Assembly (NCBI RefSeq): GCF_046297595.1
Contig: NZ_JBKBHT010000009.1
Span: 62,001-126,000 of the forward strand
Length of the DNA stretch: 64,000 nt
Source of the DNA: Ferrovibrio sp046297595
GTDB taxonomy: Bacteria; Pseudomonadota; Alphaproteobacteria; Ferrovibrionales; Ferrovibrionaceae
Direction: 5' to 3'
Shown: positions 32,820 through 41,321 of the stretch, in pieces
How the letters are laid out: every line of letters starts with the position of its first letter
Numbering within the stretch: the stretch's first letter is position 1
The notes under the pieces: model-generated
The model's database searches: none
The model's input: only the letters and a program-made list of their open reading frames with translations
Told to the model about the DNA's origin: nothing
Translations under genes and position numbers: made by a program

Positions 32820-33899
32820 TCAGCGGCCCGGTGGTACGACCTCGACGCGATCAGGCGCCGAGCCGTCGGTCGGAACACCGAGGGCGCGGACATCGATCCG
32901 GGTCGAGCGGATGCCCTTGTCGATCAGGTATTGCCGCACGGCCAGGGCACGGGTGAGCGACAGGCGACGGGCGCCGCTGCCGCCATCGCCGACGGTGTTG
33001 GCGGCATAGGCGCGGACCTGCAGGCGCTCCTCGTTGCCGGCGAATTGCCGGATCAGCCCGTCCAGAGCTGCCAGATCGCCTGCCGGCAATTCACCCTGGT
33101 CGGGCTGAAACGGAATAGTCACGATTCCGCCTTGCGCCGCAGGCGCAGGCTTCGGCGCCACAACGGCACTTTGCTGGGTCGCCGCATTCGGAGCCGGAGT
33201 GGCTGGGGCCACGGGGGCGGTCGCCATCTGCTGGGGCGCCGGCGTCTGCTGTGGGGCTGGCGTGGTGGCCGCGGCTGCCGGCGCTGGTGCCGTCGTTGAC
33301 GGCGGAGCGGCAGGCGCCGTGGCCGGCGCAGCATCCGGGGCTGCGGGCGCGGGAACGGCGGGCACGGAAACGACTGGAGCGGCCGGCGTGACAGGCTGAG
33401 GTGCACCAGGGACAGCCGGCGCGGGAATGGCGGAAGGTGCGGTTGCCGTACCGGACTCAGACAGGCCGGGGGCCGGGGCCGCAGGTACGGTCGCCGCGGA
33501 GGCGGCTGGCACATCGGTCTTCGGCATATCGGTCTTCGGGGCAGGCTGCGCTGCCGCAACCGACGGACGGGACGGACTCGCCGCTCGCGGCCGGGCTGGC
33601 GCCGGTCGCGACGGGGTGGTTTCGCCCAGCAAGGGGACGGGGCCAGAAGCGGCGGACGCCGCCGCTGCCCTGGATGGCGCAGGACGGCCTGTGGCACCCA
33701 GCAGCGGCTTGCGGCTCTCGCCGCCGGCAGCGGCACCATTCACGCCGAATGGATTTCCACTGCCAAGCTGGTCCAGCGCCTGCAGATTGATCTGGACATT
33801 ACCGCTGCCGATCATGGTCTGGGCCTGAGCGCCAGGCGCGGCAAGGACAAGCGCCAGCGACGCTGCGGCAAACGATAGCGTAAGCGGCCTGGCAGCCAT
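32820..33899 (-). CDS. OmpA-domain protein with long Pro/Ala-rich linker, exported
   Basis: The 359-residue protein starts at ATG 33899 after GGGGGAACATCG and has a signal peptide (1-27, ending GAQA-Q). Residues about 60-250 are a low-complexity Pro/Ala/Thr-rich linker. The C-terminal 100 residues resemble an OmpA-like domain (IPFQPDQGELPAGDLAALDG, LTRALAVRQYLIDKG, IDVRALGVP). It would span the periplasm and bind peptidoglycan. It lies 139 bases upstream of the proton-channel gene on the same strand and may belong to the same envelope system. Confidence 0.7.
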   Translation of the reverse strand: MAARPLTLSFAAASLALVLAAPGAQAQTMIGSGNVQINLQALDQLGSGNPFGVNGAAAGGESRKPLLGATGRPAPSRAAAASAASGPVPLLGETTPSRPAPARPRAASPSRPSVAAAQPAPKTDMPKTDVPAASAATVPAAPAPGLSESGTATAPSAIPAPAVPGAPQPVTPAAPVVSVPAVPAPAAPDAAPATAPAAPPSTTAPAPAAAATTPAPQQTPAPQQMATAPVAPATPAPNAATQQSAVVAPKPAPAAQGGIVTIPFQPDQGELPAGDLAALDGLIRQFAGNEERLQVRAYAANTVGDGGSGARRLSLTRALAVRQYLIDKGIRSTRIDVRALGVPTDGSAPDRVEVVPPGR

Positions 33900-34034
33900 C
33901 GATGTTCCCCCTGCCCCGGTGATCCCGTTCTGCCGCAAACGATAGCCGAGGCTGCCGAATCCGACAACCCGGCTGACCATATATCACATACGGGATTTCA
34001 ATGGGTTGCGCGGCACGGGGCCGCACGGCGCGCC

Positions 34035-34823
34035 TTATTTGGTCAGCAGCTTGCGCAGGGGTGCATGCAGCACATCGTTGGCGGCAACGATGCCGCCGGT
34101 GGACAGCATCTGGTCGCCGCCGGCCAGATCGGTGACCATGCCGCCAGCTTCGCGCACCAGCACGATGCCGGCCGCCATGTCCCAGGCCGAGAGGCCGGAT
34201 TCCCAGAAGCCGTCGAACCGCCCCGCCGCGACATAACACAGGTCCAGCGCGGCCGCGCCCATGCGGCGGATGCCGGCCACTTCCGGCATGATGGTTGTCA
34301 GGTCCTTCACGAAGGCGGCATGGCCGGGCCGGCCATGGAACGGGATGCCGGTGCCGAACACCGCCTCGGTCAGCTTGCGCCGCGCGGAGACGCGCAGGCG
34401 CCGCTCGTTCACATAGGCGCCGACGCCTTTCTCGGCCCAGAACAGTTCGTCGCGCACCACATCCAGCACGATGCCGGCGATCAGTTCATCTTCACGCTTT
34501 ACGCCGACCGAAATGGCGAAATGCGGAATCCCGTGCAGGAAGTTGGTGGTGCCGTCCAGCGGATCGATGATCCAGTAGCTCTTGCCGTCCTTCGCCTCGA
34601 TCCGGCCGCCTTCTTCCATGATGAAGCCGAAATCCGGCCGCAGCTTGGCCAGTTCCTGCTGCAGGATCTTCTCCGCCTTGCGGTCGGCGGCAGAGACGAA
34701 ATCCGCCGGGCCTTTCTTGGAGACCTGGAGATGTTCGACTTCGTTGAAATCGCGGATCAGGCTGCGCTGCGCTTTACGCGCCGCGTTCGCCATCGCATTG
34801 ATCAGGGCGGATCGCAGGGCCAT
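34035..34823 (-). CDS. suhB: Inositol-1-monophosphatase family (SuhB)
   Basis: The 262-residue phosphatase has the metal-binding motifs of the family: EEGG (about 70-73), WIIDPLDGTTNFLHG (about 84-98) and WDMAAGIVLVREAGG (about 213-227). SuhB proteins hydrolyse myo-inositol phosphate and in some bacteria act in rRNA antitermination. Length is usual. It is followed (leftward) by the OmpA-type gene in the same direction but 136 bases away. Confidence 0.93.
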   Translation of the reverse strand: MALRSALINAMANAARKAQRSLIRDFNEVEHLQVSKKGPADFVSAADRKAEKILQQELAKLRPDFGFIMEEGGRIEAKDGKSYWIIDPLDGTTNFLHGIPHFAISVGVKREDELIAGIVLDVVRDELFWAEKGVGAYVNERRLRVSARRKLTEAVFGTGIPFHGRPGHAAFVKDLTTIMPEVAGIRRMGAAALDLCYVAAGRFDGFWESGLSAWDMAAGIVLVREAGGMVTDLAGGDQMLSTGGIVAANDVLHAPLRKLLTK

Positions 34824-34859
34824 TGATTTTAAGCTCGTCTGGAAAGGGGGCGGACCCTA

Positions 34860-35531
34860 TCAGCGCCGGCCATGCTTGGCAATCGCCCGGTTGAAGGCCG
34901 CAACGGCCGCCGCCGGCCCCTCGGGATGGCGCCAGACCCCGGCCAAAACCGCCAGGAAATCGGCTCCGGCCTCGATCAGCGGGGGGCAGTTTTCCACCGT
35001 GATGCCGCCGATGGCCACACAGGGCACCTCCATCAGTTCCGACCACCAGGCCAGGATTTCCGGTTCTGCCCGGGTCTTGGGCTGTTTGGTGTCGGTCGGG
35101 AAAAACGCCCCGAAGGCGACGTAATCGGCGCCGGCCTCGGCCGCCTCCATCGCCAGGTGGCGCGAATTGTGACAGGTGACGCCGACGATGCGGTCGGGTC
35201 CCAGAATGCGGCGCGCCTCTTCATAGGAGGCATCCTCCTGCCCCACATGCACGCCATCGGCTCCCAGCTTGATGGCAAGGTCCGGCCGGTCGTTGATCAG
35301 CAGGGCCACGTCATGCGCGTGGCAGACCGGCAGCAAAGCCTCGGCCGCACGACGGAACGCATTGTCGGACGCCGTCTGCTCGCCATCCTTCAGGCGCAGT
35401 TGCAGGCAGGCGACGTCGCCGCCGCCCAAAGCGGCCTTCAGGTCTTCGGCAAACGCCTTCGGTTCGATAACGGGCGGCGTGATCAGATACAGCCGCTGCC
35501 CGGGTTTACTCTGTTCTGCAGTCTTGCTCAT
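34860..35531 (-). CDS. thiE: Thiamine-phosphate synthase
   Basis: The 223-residue TIM-barrel enzyme joins the pyrimidine and thiazole halves of thiamine. Conserved stretches include LQLRLKD, LLINDRPDLAIKLGADGVHVGQED, VGVTCHNSRH, DYVAFGAFFPT and the phosphate-binding end VAIGGITVENCPPLIEAGAD. Length fits. It is 3 bases from the alpha/beta hydrolase, so they are probably co-transcribed. Confidence 0.93.
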   Translation of the reverse strand: MSKTAEQSKPGQRLYLITPPVIEPKAFAEDLKAALGGGDVACLQLRLKDGEQTASDNAFRRAAEALLPVCHAHDVALLINDRPDLAIKLGADGVHVGQEDASYEEARRILGPDRIVGVTCHNSRHLAMEAAEAGADYVAFGAFFPTDTKQPKTRAEPEILAWWSELMEVPCVAIGGITVENCPPLIEAGADFLAVLAGVWRHPEGPAAAVAAFNRAIAKHGRR

Positions 35532-35534
35532 GCG

Positions 35535-36329
35535 TCAGCCGGCAATGAAGCTCTTGAGCGCGTCCAGCGTCTCATCCGGGCGTTCGCCCATCATCATGTG
35601 GCCGCAGGCGGGCAGCACATCGATGCGCCCCTGCCTGAATTCCTTGGCCCAGCCGCGCGCGGCGCGCAGCGGCGTCATGATGTCGCGCTCGCCGGCCAGG
35701 ATCTGCGCCGGGCAATCGATGGCAGCCACGGCCGCCTTGCCGTTCTGATAGGCGTTACACAGCCGGAAACCCAGGGCCAGTACTTCGCGCGGTGCCCGGT
35801 CGACCAGCCGGATACTGTCGGCCAGCAGATACAGGCCCGGTACGCGGTTGCCGCCAAGCTGGTTCTTTTTGGCAATCATCCAGTCGTTCATCAGTTCGAC
35901 GACCGTGTAATCGCCGCTGTCGGCCAGAGCCTGCAGGTCCGGGTTGACTGCCATCGGGAGGGCGAAGCCGAGCAGCGAGATTTTCGACACGCGGTCAGGA
36001 TGGCGCGAGGCCGTCTCCAGCGCGATCAATGCGCCCATCGAATGGCCGACCAGCGCCGCCTGCTTGACTCCAGCGGCATCCAGCAGTTTCGGCATCCAGT
36101 CGGCAAAAGCCTCGACGCTGTCGAGCATCGGCCCTTCCGAGCGGCCATTGCCCGGCAGGTCGAGCGCCAGCACCGAGAAGCCGTGATAGGCGAACCAGCG
36201 CGTCTGCAACGCCCAGACCGTATGGTCGCAGGCATTGCCATGGATGAACACCACGGCTGGCTTGGCCGGATCGAATGGCTTGCCGCCGGTGGCGGCAAAA
36301 ATGCGTTTGCCCGCTACATCGAGCCACAT
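35535..36329 (-). CDS. Alpha/beta hydrolase
   Basis: The 264-residue hydrolase has the oxyanion motif FIHGNACDHTVW (about 28-39), the nucleophile in LVGHSMGAL (about 95-103), a probable acid in LAGERDIMTP (about 209-218) and His in PACGHMMMGERP (about 236-247). Start ATG 36329 follows GGGGAAG; the frame stays open far upstream but only as readthrough of the metY coding region on another frame. It belongs to the large group of esterase/lactonase-like enzymes; the substrate is unknown. Confidence 0.85.
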   Translation of the reverse strand: MWLDVAGKRIFAATGGKPFDPAKPAVVFIHGNACDHTVWALQTRWFAYHGFSVLALDLPGNGRSEGPMLDSVEAFADWMPKLLDAAGVKQAALVGHSMGALIALETASRHPDRVSKISLLGFALPMAVNPDLQALADSGDYTVVELMNDWMIAKKNQLGGNRVPGLYLLADSIRLVDRAPREVLALGFRLCNAYQNGKAAVAAIDCPAQILAGERDIMTPLRAARGWAKEFRQGRIDVLPACGHMMMGERPDETLDALKSFIAG

Positions 36330-36349
36330 CGTGACGCTTCCCCTGTTTC

Positions 36350-37666
36350 TTATTCCGCTGCAGCGGGTTTGGCCGCTTTCTGCGCGGCACGCAGGGCCTG
36401 GTTCAGATCGTCGAGCAGATCCTGCGGGTCTTCCAGGCCGATGGACAGGCGCACCAGCTCCTCGCCGATGCCCGCAGCCTTCAGTTCGGCAGCGGACATC
36501 TGCTGGTGCGTGGTGCTGGCCGGATGGATCACCAGCGACTTGGCATCGCCCACATTGGCCAGATGCGAGAATATCTGCAGCGTCTCGATCAGCGCGCGCC
36601 CGGCCTCGCGGCCGCCTTTCACGCCGAAGCTGAAGATCGCGCCGGCGCCCTTGGGCAGCAGGCGCTTGGCCAGCTCGTGGTCCGGGTGCTCGGGCAGATC
36701 GGGATACGAGACCCATTCCACGGCCGGATGGGATTTCAGGAACGCGGCTACCTTGCGGGCGTTTTCCACGTGGCGCGCCATGCGCAGATGCAGCGTCTCC
36801 ACGCCCTGCAGCAGGTGGAAGGCATTGGTGGGCGACAGGCAGGCACCGAAATCGCGCAGGCCCTCGGCACGCGCCCGCATGATGAAAGCGGCAGGGCCGA
36901 ATTCCTCGGCGAAATCGAGGCCGTGATAGCCGGCATAGGGTTCGGTGAGCGTCGGGAACTTGCCCGAGGCTTCCCAGTCGAAGCGGCCGGAATCGATCAG
37001 TGCGCCGCCGATGGCCACGCCATGGCCGCCGAGGAATTTCGTGGCCGAATGCATCACCAGATCGGCACCATGCTCGAAGCCGCGGAACAGGTACGGCGTG
37101 GCGAAAGTGCAATCCAGCATCAGCGGCAGACCGGCATCATGGGCGATCTTCGCCACGGCCGGTACATCCAGCACCTCCAGGCCCGGATTGCCGAGGATCT
37201 CGCCGAAGACCAGCCGGGTTTCCGGCCTGATCGCGGCCTGCCAGGCCTTCAGGTCGCGCGGATCGACGAAGGTGGTGGTGATGCCGAAACGCGGCAGGGT
37301 ATGGACCAGGATGTTGTAGCTGCCGCCATAGATGTTGCGCGAGGCGACGATATGGCCGCCCTGCCCCATCAGGGTGACGATGGCCAGATGCAGGGCCGCC
37401 TGGCCACTTGCGGTGCAGACCGCGCCGACGCCGCCTTCAAGTGCCGCCAGCCGCTCTTCCAGTACCGCCACCGTGGGATTGGAAATGCGCGAATAGATAT
37501 GGCCGCCGCGTTCCAGGTTGAACAACGCCGCCGCATGATCGGTATCGCGGAAAACGTAGGAGGTGGTCTGGTAGATCGGCACGGCGCGGGCGCCGGTGGC
37601 TGGATCGGGCTGCTGGCCGGCATGCAGACTGAGCGTGTCGAACCGGAAGAATTTCGGCCCCAGCAT
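36350..37666 (-). CDS. metY: O-acetylhomoserine sulfhydrylase-type PLP enzyme
   Basis: The 438-residue enzyme belongs to the Cys/Met metabolism PLP family. It has TLSLHAGQQPDPATGARAVP near the N terminus, GGHIYSRISNPTVAVLEERLAALEG, and the PLP lysine in HSATKFLGGHG (about residue 209). The length and C-terminal SRISxL-like LIHPASTTH are typical of the homocysteine-forming O-acetylhomoserine sulfhydrylases. It should make homocysteine or methionine precursors from sulfide. No SAM-type riboswitch was recognised upstream. Confidence 0.92.
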   Translation of the reverse strand: MLGPKFFRFDTLSLHAGQQPDPATGARAVPIYQTTSYVFRDTDHAAALFNLERGGHIYSRISNPTVAVLEERLAALEGGVGAVCTASGQAALHLAIVTLMGQGGHIVASRNIYGGSYNILVHTLPRFGITTTFVDPRDLKAWQAAIRPETRLVFGEILGNPGLEVLDVPAVAKIAHDAGLPLMLDCTFATPYLFRGFEHGADLVMHSATKFLGGHGVAIGGALIDSGRFDWEASGKFPTLTEPYAGYHGLDFAEEFGPAAFIMRARAEGLRDFGACLSPTNAFHLLQGVETLHLRMARHVENARKVAAFLKSHPAVEWVSYPDLPEHPDHELAKRLLPKGAGAIFSFGVKGGREAGRALIETLQIFSHLANVGDAKSLVIHPASTTHQQMSAAELKAAGIGEELVRLSIGLEDPQDLLDDLNQALRAAQKAAKPAAAE

Positions 37667-37907
37667 TGGTTCACTCCCTGACCGTTATCGCGGCCAGCAT
37701 AGGCAACCGCGGCGGCCATAAAAAGTGGGCCGCCTCTTCCTTGCGGAGGAGACGACCCAAAATTTCTGCCTCAAACCTCGAAACTGCGGCGATTAATCCA
37801 TGCCGCCCGAACTCAAGTCAAGCAGATGTAACAATCTGTTTCAGGCACGCAAAAAACGGCCGCCGGACAGGCCGGCGGCCGAGGTCAAAACCAACAGGGA
37901 GGAAACT
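37667..37907. other. Intergenic region with hairpin between metY and small leader ORF
   Basis: A gene-free stretch. It must hold the metY promoter (minus strand) and, on the plus strand, a promoter for the leader ORF. A strong hairpin lies at 37857-37881 (see separate entry). No riboswitch consensus was recognised. Confidence 0.4.
37851..37881 (-). terminator. Hairpin with T-run on minus strand between metY and tetR
   Basis: CGGCCGCCGG (37857-37866) pairs with CCGGCGGCCG (37872-37881), loop ACAGG. On the minus strand the stem is followed by TTTTTT (37856-37851). No minus-strand gene lies directly upstream, so it may instead act as a plus-strand RNA structure in front of the leader ORF at 37908. 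Confidence 0.55.
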
Positions 37908-37958
37908 ATGACCGTGACCAACTGTAATCGCGGGACCAGCATGCCCGGTCTCACTTAA
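37908..37958 (+). CDS. Possible 16-residue leader peptide before tetR
   Basis: A very short frame, MTVTNCNRGTSMPGLT, has an excellent ribosome site (AGGGAGGAAACT-ATG) and follows a GC-rich hairpin. Its stop lies 7 bases before the first possible TetR start. Such a strong site on a tiny frame suggests a translated leader, although no codon bias for one amino acid is seen. The gene status is uncertain. Confidence 0.35.
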   Translation: MTVTNCNRGTSMPGLT

Positions 37959-37964
37959 GATTTC

Positions 37965-38630
37965 GTGAAACCGGCCCGATCCTGTATGGTCGCGCTGATG
38001 ACAAAATCAGGGTCTGTGTCACAAACTGCCGCGGCCGGGCCGGATTCCGCCGAAACCGGCACCGTGCAGGATCGCCTGCTGGATGCCGCCCTGGTCTGCT
38101 TCCGGCGCATGGGCGGCAAGAGAACCCGGATCGAGGATATCGCCGCCGAAGCCGGGCTCGCCCGCACCGCGGTCTACCGCTACTACCCCAACAAACGCGC
38201 CATCGTGGCCGCCCTGGCGACGCGCTGGCTAGCCGAGGACGAGACCCGGCTGGCCGAGATCGCCCGCGACCACGGCCGCAGTCCGGCTACCCGCCTGCAG
38301 GCTTTTCTGCTGGCCGATGCCGAAGCCACGCGGCGTTACCTGGCCGATGCCTGCCTGGTCGAAGTGCTTGACGAAGTTATTGAAAATCTTAAGGCGATCC
38401 TGCTGCAGCATCGCTCCCATGTGCGCCGGCACCTGGCCGGCCTGCTGGCCGAGGGCAGCGCGGCGGGGGTATTCCGGGCCGACCCTGCCGATGCCATGGC
38501 CCAGACCATCGACGACCTGATGGCCCGGTTTCATGACCTGCGTCTGGCCGCCGACCTGGACAAGACGGCGTGGCGGGACCGGGCGAGTGCCGCCATAGAT
38601 AACCTGATGCGGGCCATTCGCAGCCGTTAA
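37965..38630 (+). CDS. TetR-family transcriptional regulator
   Basis: The regulator is 221 residues if started at GTG 37965; ATG 37986 or 37998 would also keep the domain. The N-terminal DNA-binding domain is classic TetR: QDRLLDAALVCFRRMGGKRTR, then IEDIAAEAGLARTAVYRYYPNKRAIVAAL. The C-terminal part is a helical ligand domain of unknown inducer. A near-perfect palindrome follows directly (38637-38663), in front of the next gene, and is the likely operator, so the downstream gene is probably its target. Confidence 0.9.
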   Translation: MKPARSCMVALMTKSGSVSQTAAAGPDSAETGTVQDRLLDAALVCFRRMGGKRTRIEDIAAEAGLARTAVYRYYPNKRAIVAALATRWLAEDETRLAEIARDHGRSPATRLQAFLLADAEATRRYLADACLVEVLDEVIENLKAILLQHRSHVRRHLAGLLAEGSAAGVFRADPADAMAQTIDDLMARFHDLRLAADLDKTAWRDRASAAIDNLMRAIRSR

Positions 38631-38636
38631 TGATTT

Positions 38637-38663
38637 GACATGTGACATTTTTTGTCATATGTC
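38637..38663. promoter_or_regulatory. Palindromic operator, probable TetR binding site
   Basis: GACATGTGACA (38637-38647) and TGTCATATGTC (38653-38663) are inverted repeats differing at one position, separated by five T. The 27-base site lies between the TetR stop (38630) and the start of the next gene (38670), a classic place for repression of a neighbour. Confidence 0.7.
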
Positions 38664-38669
38664 TTTCGC

Positions 38670-39152
38670 ATGTCGCCGATCCAGAAGACCGTCACCCGCC
38701 AATTCATGGGCGCCATGCTCGCCGTCTCGGCCTTTTTGGCGCGGCGGCCGGGTCTGCAACCCCTGAGCTTTGCCTGGTCGCGAGCCCTGGCTAGCCTGGC
38801 CATCCGGCGCAAACGGATCGGCCCCGCCGCCGACCTGCAGGCGCTGGGCCGCGCCTGGCAGAGCAGCTTCCCCTCGGCCAGGCAGATCCCAGTCGAGAGA
38901 ATCGCCGGGGATACCGTCTATGCCCGCATCGAAACGCGCTGCCCGCTGCGCGGCAGCGGCGCCACGACGGCCTGCTGGCGGATGATGGAATACGATCGTG
39001 CGGTGGCCCGCGCCGCCGGTGGGCAGTTCGTGGTGCTGCAAAGCCAGGCGGAGCCCGGTGTCACGGTTTGCCGCGTTGCCTTGCAACGGACTGCAGCGAC
39101 GACGAATGACTTGGTGCCGGCGCATATCCGGGCACCGGAGCCGGCACGATGA
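38670..39152 (+). CDS. Hypothetical protein under the TetR-type operator
   Basis: The protein is 160 residues from ATG 38670; a TTG at 38652 extends it but lies inside the operator. It has a mid-sequence LSFAWSRALASLAIRRKRIG and a conserved-looking C-terminal block CPLRGSGATTACWRMMEYDRAV, part shown, then QFVVLQSQAEPGVTVCRV. Cysteine and methionine positions suggest a small metal- or cofactor-binding fold, but no named family is assigned. The tight operator arrangement suggests it is the direct TetR target. Confidence 0.6.
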   Translation: MSPIQKTVTRQFMGAMLAVSAFLARRPGLQPLSFAWSRALASLAIRRKRIGPAADLQALGRAWQSSFPSARQIPVERIAGDTVYARIETRCPLRGSGATTACWRMMEYDRAVARAAGGQFVVLQSQAEPGVTVCRVALQRTAATTNDLVPAHIRAPEPAR

Positions 39153-39170
39153 TTATCTTCTAGAGAATGA

Positions 39171-39347
39171 TTATTTCTTGAAGAAGGTATCGGCGGCGCC
39201 GCGTGCCGCCTGCTTCTGTCTGATCACACTGCGGATCGTGACGATTTCGCTCTCCAGCAGCTCAATCCTCGCTTCAAGATCCTCGATCGACATCACGTCG
39301 AATTTCACCGGTTGCGGCTTACGTGATTCTGCCTCGTCCCAATCCAT
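39171..39347 (-). CDS. DUF1192 family small protein
   Basis: A 58-residue protein with start ATG 39347 after GGGAGGGCGGC and stop at 39171. The sequence MDWDEAESRKPQPVKFDVMS leads into a helix SIEDLEARIELLESEIVTI and a basic end (RQKQAARGAADTFFKK). The SIEDLEARI core with a following coiled coil is the DUF1192 hallmark, a short family common in alphaproteobacteria and often next to a quinone oxidoreductase gene, as here (39480). Function is unknown. Confidence 0.88.
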   Translation of the reverse strand: MDWDEAESRKPQPVKFDVMSIEDLEARIELLESEIVTIRSVIRQKQAARGAADTFFKK

Positions 39348-39479
39348 GCCGCCCTCCCGTCTCGCTTTGGCGTCATCCTAGCCTCAGGCTGCCGGGCGAA
39401 CAATTTGCTTTTGCCTGTGCTTGCCGATGCGGCAGCGGACGGCTAGACCAGCAAGGTCATCCAGCTCCGGGAGATTCCG

Positions 39480-40475
39480 ATGTTGCCGCAGACCATGACC
39501 GTGATCGAGATCAGCCAGCCTGGCGGGCCCGAGGTGCTGAAACCGGCCGAACGGCCGCTGCCACAGCCGGCCGAGGGCGAGGTGCTGATCAGGGTGCATG
39601 CGGCCGGCGTGAACCGGCCCGATGTGCTGCAACGGTCCGGCATGTATCCGCCGCCGCCCGGCGCGCCGGATTATCCCGGCTTGGAAGTGGCCGGCGAAAT
39701 CGCGGCACTGGGCAAAAACGTCGGGCGCTGGAAAATCGGCGACAAAGTTTGCGCCCTGGTGGCCGGCGGTGGCTATGCCACCTATTGCGTGGCGCCGGCC
39801 GAGCAATGCCTGCCGGTGCCACAGGGCCTCGACATGGCCGAAGCCGCCGCCCTGCCGGAAAACTGGTTCACCGTGTGGACCAACATCGCCGACCGCGGCG
39901 CGCTGAAACCGGGCGAGAGCATCCTGATCCATGGCGGCGCCTCGGGCATCGGCGTCGCCGCCATCCAGCTGGCCAGGCTGCTGGGTGCGACGAAAATCTA
40001 CGCCACCGCCGGCACCGACGAGAAATGCAAGTTCTGCGAAAGCATCGGCGCCACCAAGGCGATCAACTACAAGACAGAGGATTTCGCCGCCCGCATCCAG
40101 GAGCTGACCGGCGGCAAGGGCGTCGACGTGATCCTCGACATGGTGGGCGGCAGGTATTTCACACCCAATGTCAAAAGCCTGGCCGAGGACGGCCGGCTGG
40201 TGATCATCGCGGTGCAGGGCGGCCCGAAGGGCGAGGGCGACCTGAGCGTGGTGATGCGCAAGCGGCTGACCGTGACCGGTTCAACCCTGCGGCCCCGCCC
40301 CGTGGCCTTCAAGGCGGCCATTGCCCGGGCACTGGAGGAGACGGTCTGGCCGGCCTTCGCCAAAGGCGAGCTGAAAGCCGTGATAGACTCCCGTTTTCCG
40401 CTGGAACAGGCCGCTGCCGCCCATGCCCGGATCGACCATGCCGACCATGTCGGCAAGGTACTGCTAACCGTTTGA
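39480..40475 (+). CDS. NAD(P)H-quinone oxidoreductase, PIG3/Qor type
   Basis: The 331-residue zinc-free MDR-family oxidoreductase has GVNRPDVLQRSGMYPPPPGAP near residue 45, the nucleotide-binding turn HGGASGIGVAAIQLA (about 150-164), and GGKGVDVILDMVGG (about 215-228). The PIG3-like subgroup reduces quinones with NADPH. It starts at ATG 39480; ATG 39498 is a close alternative. It is divergent from the DUF1192 gene, a conserved pairing. Confidence 0.9.
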   Translation: MLPQTMTVIEISQPGGPEVLKPAERPLPQPAEGEVLIRVHAAGVNRPDVLQRSGMYPPPPGAPDYPGLEVAGEIAALGKNVGRWKIGDKVCALVAGGGYATYCVAPAEQCLPVPQGLDMAEAAALPENWFTVWTNIADRGALKPGESILIHGGASGIGVAAIQLARLLGATKIYATAGTDEKCKFCESIGATKAINYKTEDFAARIQELTGGKGVDVILDMVGGRYFTPNVKSLAEDGRLVIIAVQGGPKGEGDLSVVMRKRLTVTGSTLRPRPVAFKAAIARALEETVWPAFAKGELKAVIDSRFPLEQAAAAHARIDHADHVGKVLLTV

Positions 40476-40607
40476 AGAAAAACAAATAACGGTTCAAAGC
40501 CGGGGTGGTTGCGCCCGGGGGGCGATCCACTATATTGTCGCGCGATTTTATCTGAGCCCCGCGGGCGGCCCCTGAAGCCGGCCGGCCGCAATAAGAGGAT
40601 ATTGCCC

Positions 40608-41261
40608 ATGGCATTGCCGTTGATGCCGAAAGCCACCGCCGTGTGGCTGATCGACAATACCAAACTGACCTTCGACCAGATCGCCCGGTTCTGCGGTCTG
40701 CATGTGCTTGAGGTCAAGGGCATCGCCGATGGCGAAGTGGCCGTCGGCATCGTCGGCCTCGATCCGGTGGCCAATGGTCAGATCGCACCAGGCGAAATCG
40801 AGCGTTGCGAGAAAGATCCCGCCGCCGACCTCAAGCTGCTCGAACCAACCGTGCCGGTGCAGCGTCAGAAGACCAAGGGCGCGAAATACACCCCGCTGTC
40901 CAAGCGCCAGGATCGCCCCGACGCCATCGCCTGGCTGCTGAAGTATCATCCGGAAGTGCCGGATGCGCAGGTGCAGAAGCTGCTCGGCACCACCAAGGCC
41001 ACCATCGACTCCGTGCGCAACCGCACGCACTGGAACCACGTCAACATCAAGCCGCGCGATCCGGTTTCGCTGGGCATCTGCAGCCAGACCGAACTCGACC
41101 GCGTGCTGATCCTGGCCGCCAAGCGCCGCGAGAACAAGGAAAAGCGCGAGGCTCGCGAAGCCCGCAAGGCCGCGCGCGCCGAAGCATCACCGGCCACGGA
41201 AACCCAGCCGGAACCGCCGGCGGAAACCACGCCCGATATGCAGCCGTCCAGCGACGAGTAA
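40608..41261 (+). CDS. DUF1013 (TrcR-like) cell-cycle-type protein
   Basis: The 217-residue protein matches the alphaproteobacterial DUF1013/TrcR family: MALPLMPKATAVWLIDNT at the start, LTFDQIARFCGLHVLEVKGIADG (helix-turn-helix-like, about 21-43), KYTPLSKRQDRPDAIAWLLK and a region resembling a second DNA-binding element (DAQVQKLLGTTKATIDSVRN). The C-terminal 40 residues are charged and low complexity. The family is linked to transcription with the housekeeping polymerase in the Caulobacter group. ATG 40608 follows a GAGGATATTGCCC region. Confidence 0.88.
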   Translation: MALPLMPKATAVWLIDNTKLTFDQIARFCGLHVLEVKGIADGEVAVGIVGLDPVANGQIAPGEIERCEKDPAADLKLLEPTVPVQRQKTKGAKYTPLSKRQDRPDAIAWLLKYHPEVPDAQVQKLLGTTKATIDSVRNRTHWNHVNIKPRDPVSLGICSQTELDRVLILAAKRRENKEKREAREARKAARAEASPATETQPEPPAETTPDMQPSSDE

Positions 41262-41285
41262 TCTCTTTTTCCGCATATCCCATGC

Positions 41286-41321
41286 ACGCCGCCGGTTTCA
41301 CCACCGGCGGCGTTCTTGTTT
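41286..41321 (+). terminator. Terminator of the DUF1013 gene
   Basis: ACGCCGCCGGT (41286-41296) pairs with ACCGGCGGCGT (41303-41313) around a 6-base loop, followed by TCTTGTTT. It lies 25 bases beyond the stop codon. Confidence 0.75.

Noticed and set aside
37667..37850. SAM-II or similar riboswitch before metY
   Set aside because: The conserved stems and the GCUAAA-type pseudoknot element were looked for on the minus strand and not found.
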